Positions 54,930-64,000 of a stretch of DNA of 64,000 nucleotides are shown here, piece after piece (position 1 is the first letter of the stretch; each line of letters begins with the position of its first letter). Under the pieces are notes generated by a model. That model ran no database searches and was not told the origin of the DNA. It saw only the letters and a program-made list of their open reading frames with translations. Source of the stretch: Epiperipatus broadwayi (lineage: Eukaryota; Onychophora; Udeonychophora; Euonychophora; Peripatidae); contig JAQFVV010000354.1 in NCBI GenBank assembly GCA_028023455.1, positions 62,001 through 126,000 of the forward strand. Reading direction: 5' to 3'. A program made the translations under genes and the position numbers.

Positions 54930-57900
54930 TAATAAATCTCAACATAGGAAGTAATCATCAAATAGTGAGATGTAAGATGCATGTTAATGAAAAACTAAAG
55001 AGATAAAAATTATTAAGAAAAACAATATTGACAGTTGATATTCCTAATCTTCAGAAACATTCCAATAATTTTAAATTAGAATTCCAAATTGTTTTCATTT
55101 ATTAACAGATTTTGAACACAATTTTAGTACAAAAAGCAGCAATTGCCCACTGAAATGAAAAGTTCCTCTCCCTATTGCTGTGATGAAAGGGATGGGATGA
55201 CCTACCTCCTAACCCTCCTATCTGAACTGTAACCCTGAAGACTCATTGCAGACAATGCTTGTTAATATCAGCTCTAACTATCGCCTGTATACACAATTAG
55301 GTACTTTGCTCTATAAATAAAAAAATCTTTTGAAATGAAGAAGAAATATTGAAAATGCTAAAATTAAGAAAAGAAGGAATATGAAAATATACAAAAACAA
55401 TACATTAAGAAGAATTGAATATCTAGAATTTTGTAAAATTGTGTGGAAAAGAGTTAATAATTACCATGTTGCCCCAAAAGTAAAACCAGGTCTTATATTA
55501 ATCCCCCCCCCCCCCCCAAAAAAAAAAAACCACTATAGGGCTTATTTTCAGGGGATCTTTTATTTTTTCATGTACAAAAATTTACATTTATTTAAGTAAA
55601 AAATATTTATTTATTCAAGTACTTATCTTTACAGAAAGTTGTAAGATTTTTATCATGGGAGCCCCCACAATTCCTTTTTTTGTATCCTCACATGCTCATT
55701 ATGTATGTCTATTACAACATATGGTGTTTTAAATTATGATTCTTATATTACATGACACAACCATATCCTCCCAAGTGCACACATTGTAAACACTTTGGTT
55801 ATTCTTTTTTTTTAAAAAAATTGTATTAAAAAGATTGATGATTTAATTTAAACTAAACTTTGATTATTAAAATCACTTCCATTATTTTAATAAAGTTTTT
55901 AAAGAGAAAATAAATGTTTAAGAAATCAAACTAATTTTTCTTTTATCTTGAATATTTAAAATCTACCATGATGTGACTCTAAACTAAATCCAGAATTCTA
56001 AATCTAAAAAAGTACCTAAAAATACATAAATAAAAGTATAAATTGTCTGATATGTTGACTTGTGATAAATAAATTGTTTCTCTACACAGGTAGAATTATG
56101 CTTATTAAAAATAATCGACGGTAAAATTTAAAATAACTATATAATTTATATTACCATTTATTTAACATATTCTTGTCAAATAATATTATTTATTTATATA
56201 CTCATTACTTTATAATTCAATATGTCCATCATGTGTTTCATTGGGAAAACAGAAGCTGTCTATCTCACTGATGATCTAAATTAGGGCTTATATTTGAGGT
56301 AGTGTTTATATTATAAGCATAAAAAAAAATCATGCTATGGATTATTTTTTGGTTAGGGTTTATTTCCATGGAAACAGTATATAACAGAATATAATTGTGA
56401 AATAGGAAGAAAAATGTAAAACCTCTTGGTTTTGATAGTAAAATTATTTTTTGCAATAAGAAAAAAGATGGAACTATTACTAAAAAATGAGATGACATCA
56501 AAAGATGAGTTTAAAAGTTCTATAAGAATGACATGGCAATAAAAGAACAAGAAAAAGTACATTCTGCAACTATTATATCTTCTGAATTGCCCAGGATTTT
56601 AAATAAAGATATGAGACATGCAATTAAATTTATGAAAAAGGAAAGGCTCCAGGTAATAATAGAAGCAGGTGAAAAAAATATAATTTTTTTTGGCAAGTTG
56701 TATACCAAATCTTGAAATGATAAAGATGTACCAGATGATTGGAAGAATGCCGTAATAATATTAATATTTAAAAAAGGTGATAAAAAGATATTAGAAATTA
56801 CAGATCTACCAGTCTTTTAACAGTTCGATACAAATTTTTTACCATGATAATTATAACTTCTATGCAACAAATTTTGCATTTTAACCAACTAAAAGAACAA
56901 GGTGAATTAAAACTAGTATTTTAGTACAGTGGATCATATCCAAATAGTGAGAGAAGTTATAGAAAGGACCAATAAACATGAATTAGCATATGCTTTGGAT
57001 TTTAAGATTATGAAAAGGCATTTGATTCTGTAAGAATTTCTTCAGTGATTAAAGCATGAGATCATCAAGGAACAGCTTCAGAAGATTCTGATATTCTGAA
57101 GAATATTTATAAAAAGACAGAAGCAATAGTAAGATTATATAATGATGCTAAAAGATTAACAATAAGAAGGGTGAATGACCTGGTGACTCCATATCTCCAA
57201 AACATTTTACAGTAGTTTTTCAGGAAAATATTTATGGATTAAATGGGAAGCTAAGGGTATAAAAGTAAATGGAGATTATTTAAGCCATCTAGACTTTGCA
57301 AGTGATGTTGTTTTTGTGAATAATCCTTCAGACTTTTAAAAAATAAAATTAACAGATGAAAACAAGAAAGTAGAACTAAAGGTAACTCTTAAAAAGACTA
57401 AACTGATGTGCAATGGATTTTTTCAAAAGATGAAAATAAAGATTGATAATGGTGAGTTAGAAGAAGTTAACAACTACAAATATCTTGGTCAGATGATTAC
57501 TGCAGATTTGGTAAAAATAACTTAATATTAAAATAAAATATGCCTAAGTATTTGAAAAGGAAGGTTTTTAACAAATGTGTTTTATCAGTTTTTACTTATG
57601 GATCTGAGACTTGGACAATTAACAGAAGATCAGTACTTGAGATTTCAGACAACTGAACAAGGTATGAAGAGAGTCATGTTAGAAATGGCAAGAAAGGATT
57701 GAAAACAAAATACATGTGTGAGAGAACAAAAAGGTGTTACCGACACCAGTTAAAGAATTAAAAGACTGAAGTGTAGTTAAGCTGGACATATTTCTGGAAG
57801 AGATGATAATAGATTGGCAGTTGGAATCTTAAACTGGATTCTAAGAGATTGTAAGCGATCTAGAAAGATTCCGCATGTGATATGGATGAATAAAATAAGA

Positions 57901-58015
57901 ATCTATGCTGGGCCAATGTGGAGAAGAAATCTAAAAACCATTAAAGTTAGATTAAATTTGGACAGATTTTTATCCTGCAGTGGATGGATAACGGTTGAAA
58001 ATTTTTGGTGAATAA
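54930..58015 (+). mobile_element. RTE-clade LINE, longest copy, split by a DNA element
   Basis: Segment 54950-55130 reads GSNHQIVRCKMHVNEKLKR, the end of the endonuclease domain. Near 55381-55460 MKIYKNNTLRRIEYLEFCKI matches the linker before the reverse transcriptase. After a 0.9-kb insertion it resumes with HAIKFMKK (56610), KDVPDDWKNAVIILIFKKGD (56725), YEKAFDSV (57010, motif A), LDFASDVVFV (57290, catalytic box with the first D changed to S), NYKYLGQMI (57475) and MPKYLKRKVFNKCVL. It ends at about 58015 with SGWITVENFW. It carries many stops and small deletions. The N-terminal endonuclease catalytic part is missing. It is not active. Confidence 0.8.
55464..56380. mobile_element. non-autonomous DNA transposon inserted in the RTE copy
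   Basis: The left end TACCATGTTGCCCCAAAAGT and the right end ATTTCCATGGAAACAGTATA are imperfect inverted copies with TA at both edges. AGGTCTTATATTAATC, AGGGCTTATTTTCAGGGGAT and TTTTTTCATGTACAAAAATT at the left, and TTAGGGCTTATATTTGAGGT with TTAGGGTTTATTTCCATGG at the right, repeat a CTTATTTTCAGG theme. From memory, this theme belongs to a widespread DNA transposon seen in several animal groups, including vertebrates. I cannot give the family name with certainty. There is no transposase frame. A C17/A12 tract at 55503-55530 interrupts it. Confidence 0.65.
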
Positions 58016-60040
58016 TAATTATATTTTTGTTTTATATTGGATGGAAGCATATCGGTGCTCTTAAACTAAATTCAATCGAAGAAAATGATTTTTCTTAGAT
58101 ATGAATAGCATACTCATACTTGCCTAAAATATACTTGTATATTTTATTTTCTTATGCACCGGATTCATTACTGAGTATCATATGAGTTATGTAAATGTTG
58201 TAAATAAATTTTGTTTTATTATATTTATATTATTTTAAGTCTAGTGGTTCATTTCACTCTGTCATTCCAAACTTTGTTAAGTATAGATACAAACACACAC
58301 ATCGTGAGAAGCACTGTCATGTTTTTTTTTTAGTTTAGTCATGAATAAACAGAGGGGCTAACTTCTAAGAAGCTAGGGAGAAATTTGAACCCGATCTATA
58401 GATATTTCTTATTTTAAAAATGGTATCCTAATCTGCAGTTTGGCAGATATGTTTTAAATAACTAAATAGCATCTATATTAACAACGACAACGAATGGGAA
58501 TGATAATAAGGAAATACAACTAGATACTCAGTCTGACCATTTATTAAATTTAAAAAAATCTGTTGTTTTTACTAGCACCCAGTAACTACAGTGTTTAAAC
58601 TCGGTCACATCTTTTCTTTAATGTACCAATCTACCAAGATAGATGAGATTTTTAAATTAAATTATTTTATATTTACAAATAAATCAAAAATCTGATTTAA
58701 ATGATTTTAGTAATTAATACATAGAAGTTTACATATTGTTTAATTTTTAGTAAATAACAAACTAAGAATAAAGAGCATTTGATTGTTTTAAGCATCCAGA
58801 ATACATATAACTTTATTTCATAGATCACACAATATTGTGAAAGAAACCTAATTCACTACTGTACTGACATCTATTGTAAGCCTGAATAATCAGTGATTAC
58901 TAGATGGATTTAACTCCTCATCCTCAGTAATTAAATCCTATTCTTAGCTCCATTTCTGATTTTGCTTTTATCAGTAAAGTTTCAGACTCAATGTTACCAG
59001 AAATATAGTCAGGTATTCAGTATCCACCTTTAATTCCATTTTCCCTATTGTGATAATTGCTTGAAATCCAATTCAGGCATGTGATAAATGCATAACCATA
59101 TTTCTTTCAGCCATGAGCATATACTGACAAAGTCTAAAACCATAGATGATCTAGGGGTGAGTCTTTAAATGTTGATACTAAAGACTAAAATGCCTGTGAT
59201 AATCAGTGATCACTCAATCTTAAGTTAAATGGTGCTAAAATGGTAAACTGCTCTTGTTAAGTGTGAACAGTTTAATGATTTCTTGTTACTATAATATTCA
59301 ATAGCAAAATCTTCTTACTACTCTTATGCCATCTAGTAGCGACTTTTGTAATAATAGATAGCAGATAGTAGTGCTTGATAGGTCCTTGCCCAGTGCTGCA
59401 CTATCTAAATATCACCTGAACTGTTTCTAGTTGATAGTGTTCATCAGTAGAAGCTTATGATTTTTAAACTATTCACATGGATTCTTTGGATCTAACGTTA
59501 GAAGCCATTTTATTTTTTATTAAATTATCAAACTACCAGCCCAAAATGAAAAACTGATTTTCCTTTTTTTAATTCAAGTGTATTTGTTTGTATGATTATA
59601 TGGATCTGAAACCAATCCTTTTTTCATACTTTATGGTGATCTTAGTTTTTAATAATTGTGAGTAATCTTATTCTTTGACTAGAATTGATATAAAACCAAT
59701 AATACATCATGACCTCCACTTTTACATTGCTGTTCAATAGCAATTTATTCTATTCTCATGAGTTATCTAGGTTAAACTTTTTATTGATCATTAAAGCTTA
59801 CCCAAGATGTCAAAGAGTACTGAGAGTAGAAGAATTTATTACTAAATAGCAATGTATAAGCTGAGATCATGTGATATATTGTTGGTCATGCAAAGAATTA
59901 CCATTAGGGGCATACCTACAATTAATAAAAAAGTGAGGACCCTAAAATATATAGTTACTGAACTATAATTACATCTCTATAATTGTTAATAAACATCATA
60001 TGATCACCTTTTCTTATGCTTGCTTATAACTGTTATTAAA
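58016..60040. other. intergenic DNA with faint MITE scraps
   Basis: Pieces at 58850-59010, 59155-59240 and 59320-59420 (for example AATCAGTGATTACTAGATGG, ATGCCATCTAGTAGCGACTT) resemble parts of family H3 but are too decayed to delimit. No gene was recognised. Confidence 0.35.
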
Positions 60041-60235
60041 ACAGGCAAAACTCTATACATATTGCTCCTCACTGACAAAGGCCACAAGTCAGAAACTAGT
60101 CAGGGAATATTTGATGAGTAGGCACTAGATAGGGATTTTATGGACAATCCTTCCAGCATCCATAGATTACTCTGGCTTGTACTGATTGGCAATACGTATA
60201 GAGAATTACTCTATAATTGTTCAAACAATTTGACT
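60041..60235. mobile_element. H3 MITE, diverged copy
   Basis: TCCTCACTGACAAAGGCCAC, AAGTCAGAAACTAGTC, CCAGCATCCATAGATTACTC and TGGCTTGTACTGATTGGCAA keep the order of the copy at 25667. The left inverted end is reduced to CAAAACTCTATACATATTGC. Confidence 0.55.
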
Positions 60236-60696
60236 TGGTTTCAATTTGAATACTAAGCTTTTAATTTAGCCCCTAAGTTGGGCTTGAATTATATCCAATT
60301 TTGAGACTAAAGTATCACAGATAAAGAGAAAGACCAGAAAGTGATCTGGTTATAGATATTTAAATCCTGAATGTGATAACTTACATGTATCTCACAGTCA
60401 TCGATTAATCATGCTTGATACACATTATTAGAAATACAGGCTACTCCTGTCTTAATGCCAGAGTTTCCCAAAAAAGTTTACAATTATAAAAAAATAGAAT
60501 TTGAATTTGCCTACATTACTATAATCACATTAAATTTAACTTAGTAACTTGTATCCACTAATATGTTATTCTTTTTGATGTTCTCAATTAAATTTGCAGT
60601 GACCACATTAACATTTTTTAGTCAAACACCATGTTATTTTCACTCTTTGTATTTAAGATACAATTTTAGAAGCTGCACACATCATGCTATTTAATT

Positions 60697-61320
60697 TACC
60701 ATATTTTCCAGAATACAAGATTCACTTTTTTCCCTTCAAAATTTGCCTAATATAGAGAGTGCATCTTATGCAGTGATAATGAAAATTATATGTTGAAATT
60801 TCAGTCATTTAAAACTTCCAGTTTATATTAATATATATGTTTGTGTGCTTTCAACCCAAGTGTTGAATGGATGAAGGCAGGATGAAGTTGTAGATAGACA
60901 TTGTGAGTTTTAGGTGTCTTGATGGTCTGTTAAAGAAACTTGCCTTGCTAGTATGGAATCAGTTTCAGAGTCACATAAGAGAAGCTGTGAAAAATAAAAA
61001 TCAACCAACTAAAATTTTAATTCAATGTAATTCCAGTTGGCCTAGTGAGCCAATTTCAACTTCTAGATGTCTGCATTAATAAACCATTTAAATGATTCAT
61101 GAAGGAGAAATGGAGCAGTTGGAAGCAGTCCACAAATTTTGAAGTGATCCATCAAGAAAAAGGAAGAGATGTAGAATTTAACAGATTTGCTCAAAACATT
61201 ATGGGATGCAGTAATCATGAAACAATTGTAAAGTCATTTAAGAAATGTGGAATTAGAAAGCTAAAGTATAAAAAGAATAGGTACATTTTCAAAAAGTGAA
61301 ATAGTCAATAGGGAGTAAAC
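60697..61320 (+). pseudogene. pogo/Tigger-like transposase remnant with one terminus
   Basis: The left edge is TA followed by CCATATTTTCCAGAATACAA and a segment with GCATCTTATGCAG, the look of a pogo-type terminal region. At 60925-61075 the frame gives LLVWNQFQSHIREAVKNKN and WPSEPISTSRCLH, matching the DDE-domain block around DMLVWDSFRAHL and GLTSQLQPLDV. NKPFK and EKWSSWKQS follow after a stop. Then 61180-61270 has FKKCGIRK, the C-terminal signature (family FKKCGISN). Most of the N-terminal DNA-binding domain and the first catalytic aspartates are deleted. It is an inactive internal-deletion derivative. Confidence 0.75.
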
Positions 61321-61344
61321 TGAAAAGATTTTTAATAATTACGA

Positions 61345-62045
61345 TTTATCATCATCATCAACCATTATCAATCCACTGCAGGATGAAGGTCTCTCCAAGT
61401 TCAATCCATCTTTTCCTATCTTTAGTTTCTCTTCTCCACATCACCCCTGCATACTTTTTTTATTTCATCCATCCATCTCACATGTGGTCTCTTTCTGGGT
61501 TTTTTACAATCCCTTGGAATCCAGTTTAAAATTTCAATTGTCCATCTATTATCATATCTTCTAACAATATGTCCAGCCCAACTCCACTTCAGTCTTTTAA
61601 TTTTTCAATGAGCTCAGTAACACCTGTCTGTTCTCTTACCCATACATTGCATTTTCAATCCCTTGTTACTCCCAACATGCATCTCTCCATACTTCTTTGA
61701 GTGGTCTGAAGTCTCTGTATTGCTCTTCTATTAAGTGTCCAAGTCTCAGATCCATAAGTAAGAATGGGCAAACACATTTATTAAAACCTTCCTTTTCAAA
61801 CACATAGGCATATTTCCTTTTAGTATTAAGTTATTTCTACCAAAAGCACTCCAACCAAGTTTAATTCTATGATTAATTTCATCCATTATATTTTCATCTG
61901 TATTAATAATCTGACCAAGATATTTATAACTGTTAACTTCTTCTAACTCATCATAATCAATCTTTATTTTCATATTTTGAGAAAATCTATTAAACATTAC
62001 TTTAGTCTTTTTAACATTTATCTTTAATCCTACTTTCATATTAGT
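61345..62045 (-). mobile_element. RTE-clade LINE, best preserved 3' end
   Basis: The left edge TCATCATCATCAACC is the 3' microsatellite tail. On the minus strand the frame at 62039-61746 reads KVMFNRFSQNMKIKIDYDEL, YKYLGQIINTDENIMDEI, then WSAFGRNNLILKGNMPMCLK. It continues, after a change of frame, into the GVTRRDRKRN-type and WAGHIAR-type blocks that are cleaner at 5053-5355. The element is cut at its 5' side near 62045, just after the FADD region should begin. It serves as the local reference for aligning the other seven RTE pieces. Confidence 0.85.
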
Positions 62046-62995
62046 AAATAAATAAATATAATAAATTATTTATTAATAACAGGGAATTAAATAAAAACCA
62101 TGATAGATGTTATATGTAATTTAAAAATAAATAGAAAGAAACATATTTAAAAAATAAAACAATATTACATTAAAAGTTTGTATAAACATAAGATCATAAA
62201 TATGGTGTTAATTTAAATTATAAGATTACAGTTTTATAATTAATTAATAATTTGTCATAAATAATAATAATTAGAGGATATTACGAATAATTAGTGATAT
62301 ACAATACATAATCAATCAATGAGTATTTATGAAATATACAGGCAAGAATATTCATATATATTATATTTTAATTAATACTAATATTTTATATTATTTTACT
62401 TTTACTTATTTTGTTTATATATTTTTTACATTTTAATTTTATCATATTAACTTCTAATTTATTCTTTTTGCTTTACTCATCTTATCATTTTATGATATTT
62501 ATAGCTCTGAAGAAGACGGCAGAACAATTGAAATATCAGTTTATAGCTAAAAGTTTGCAATAAAGTGTTTAAAGAAAGGGTTGTGATTGTATTTATAAAC
62601 AGTATTTGATGTATTAAAGTGTTTTCTCAGCAAAATGCTATGTAAAAATGTTTGTACAGTCAAGATGAATTAAAAAATATCAGAACAATAAACAAGGGTA
62701 TAGTCTATTGAAAATGATGCTGCTATTATGTTTCGATAGGAAAAAAATTATCGAAAAAATAAGGATATCCTCCTGAAGATATTTATTGTGATGAATATCG
62801 GACACTTCACTATTTATTTTAAAAAATAAAAAATATAATAAAGTAAGTTTTTTCCCTATTTTTATTAGTGAATGTGAATGATACAATAATGTGCTCCCTT
62901 GGTTTATTATTAATAACTATTTTATTATTTTTTACAATTTTTATTTATACTATAATGTTAATTTCTGTATGTATACAGTATATATAAAAAGCATT
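62046..62995. other. AT-rich stretch, no gene seen
   Basis: CTCTGAAGAAGACGGCAGAA near 62505, followed by an AATTGAAATATC segment, has the look of retroelement 3' regions with a GAAGA...GAAAC pattern, but it is too short to call. There is no coding signal. Confidence 0.4.
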
Positions 62996-63753
62996 TGTTG
63001 ACTGTGCCAAATTCTATTATGTTTGGTCTGGATTACAGACCCAACCTACAGAAAATAATACTAAGACAAGTATTACAATTAATATATTTATTATATCTAC
63101 AAATATATATATATATATATACACAATATACAGTATATGTACAAGAGAATATTTACAATGTTGAATATTGTAGCTTAATGTAAATTCTGGGTTCTGCCTA
63201 CCGCTTCTAGCTACACCTGATAGCTTGCCTCACGGGTAGGGTGTATGGCTCTTCCAGCTGTACAAGACAGCTTGCCTTGAGCCAACAATAGCCTTAGCAG
63301 CGTTCAGTCTCTGTGGGACTTGGCTAGCTGCATAGACTAAATAGTTTAGTGCTATCAATGGGAAAACTTGTTGCTGTTCAGGTTAGCAGAGCTTCCCTGG
63401 GAGAACGTGAACAGTCGTTCAGGTTAGACAGACGGCTGACTATTTATAGCCAGATCCCTCACCTTATTGAAAACCTTCGGATTCAGCAAACATCTTTGCT
63501 TATTGGCCTGCAATAATCATTGACTATGTTTTATCTATACATCAGCCTATTGACTTGTGGCAAACAATGCTTAATCCGATCAGATAAGGAGGCATCTGGA
63601 ATAGTCCACTTCCGAGAGAGGGAAGGACTATAACAGTTATATACATATGTGTATGCGGAAAAGTACCTATTCTTTTGCTAAAAAAGTTTATCAACAAAAT
63701 ATGAGCTATTACACACAATGTATCATGTATGGGAAGGGTGTGTGTGTGTAACA
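62996..63753 (-). repeat. possible solo LTR, minus orientation
   Basis: The stretch is bounded by TGTTGAC at the left and GTAACA at the right, a short TG...CA-type inverted border. Reading the minus strand, GCTATAAATAGTCAGCCG (TATA box at 63441-63450) lies in the middle and an AATAAA signal appears downstream near 63085-63092, as in U3-R-U5 order. The segment is less AT-rich than its surroundings. It shares ACAGCTTGCCTTGAG with 42530-43080. I found no matching target duplication and no internal retrovirus-like domains, so this remains a candidate. Confidence 0.4.
63441..63450 (-). promoter_or_regulatory. TATA box of the LTR-like segment
   Basis: GCTATAAATA on the minus strand, preceded by GC-richer sequence. 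It is the clearest TATA-type core promoter signal in the window. Confidence 0.4.
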
Positions 63754-64000
63754 AAATGTAATAGATATCGCGATTTCATTGCATTTTTTAATCAGAAAAA
63801 TTAAATGGATTATGTCATTAGCTGGAGACATTCAAATATTCGAACTTCTTGCTTGGTATTCTTTTATCCTTATTTACTATGTTTTGTTTATTTAGCTAGT
63901 TCATATATCTATCTTGATTGTTTTTATGAGATAGTTTTAAATTTGAAAAATGTTTATTGTACCTACATAACTGAGCATTGTACTATATTGTATGTGTTTA
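63754..64000. other. no gene seen
   Basis: AT-rich DNA to the end of the window. Confidence 0.5.

Noticed and set aside
1-64000. Bacterial, plasmid or phage origin
   Set aside because: There are no dense long reading frames, ribosome binding sites or operons, and there are abundant eukaryote-only repeats (RTE, hAT, mariner, tRNA-SINEs).

Overview
The window reads as non-coding, repeat-dominated nuclear DNA from an animal, most likely an invertebrate. It is strongly AT-rich (judged by eye, not counted). It has long A/T homopolymers and TA microsatellites, no long open reading frame (the longest is 174 codons) and no operon-like packing. It carries many decayed eukaryotic transposable elements: RTE-like, Jockey-like and other non-LTR retrotransposons, a hAT element of the ZMYM1/DUF4371 type, two mariner remnants, a pogo/Tigger remnant, tRNA-derived SINEs and many hairpin MITEs. 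I cannot name the species. I found no host protein-coding exon, rRNA or intact tRNA gene that I would defend. Almost every recognisable protein similarity is to a transposon.

Layout. 1-4.6 kb: AT-rich DNA with one hairpin MITE, one tRNA-like SINE and a less AT-rich patch near 3.2-3.8 kb. 4.6-7.7 kb: a foldback dimer split by a 3' RTE fragment, then a nearly full-length but broken hAT transposase gene (minus strand) that was itself hit by a SINE with a 13-bp target duplication. 8.05-9.75 kb: paired inverted termini enclosing a Jockey-like reverse transcriptase tail. 10-16 kb: foldbacks, a MITE flanked by TTAA, and an old 417-bp tandem duplication. 16.8-21.5 kb: two mariner remnants. 23-28 kb: RTE pieces and MITEs. 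30.4-32.9 kb: a very short truncated SINE with a 15-bp duplication, then about 2 kb of less AT-rich sequence that I cannot explain.

33.3-36.0 kb holds the most striking structure. It is a 2,676-bp element with about 29-bp inverted ends and an 8-bp target duplication. Inside are a nested stem-loop, a GC-rich patch, two tiers of tandem repeats and a 54-bp perfect palindrome, where one right end is fused to one left end. 36.8-41.8 kb: an inverted SINE pair, a minus-strand LINE and back-to-back RTE pieces. 42.5-46.2 kb: a possible LTR, MITEs and LINE tails. 46-54 kb: SINEs and several long hairpin MITEs, one with a G-quadruplex motif. 54.9-58.0 kb: one RTE copy interrupted by a 0.9-kb DNA element. 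60-64 kb: a pogo/Tigger remnant, another RTE 3' end and a second possible LTR.

Nothing here works as a gene network. What can be read is a transposition history: nested insertions give relative ages (hAT before SINE; RTE before the DNA element; foldback before RTE). All family assignments come from reading translated motifs and repeats by eye; no database was searched.
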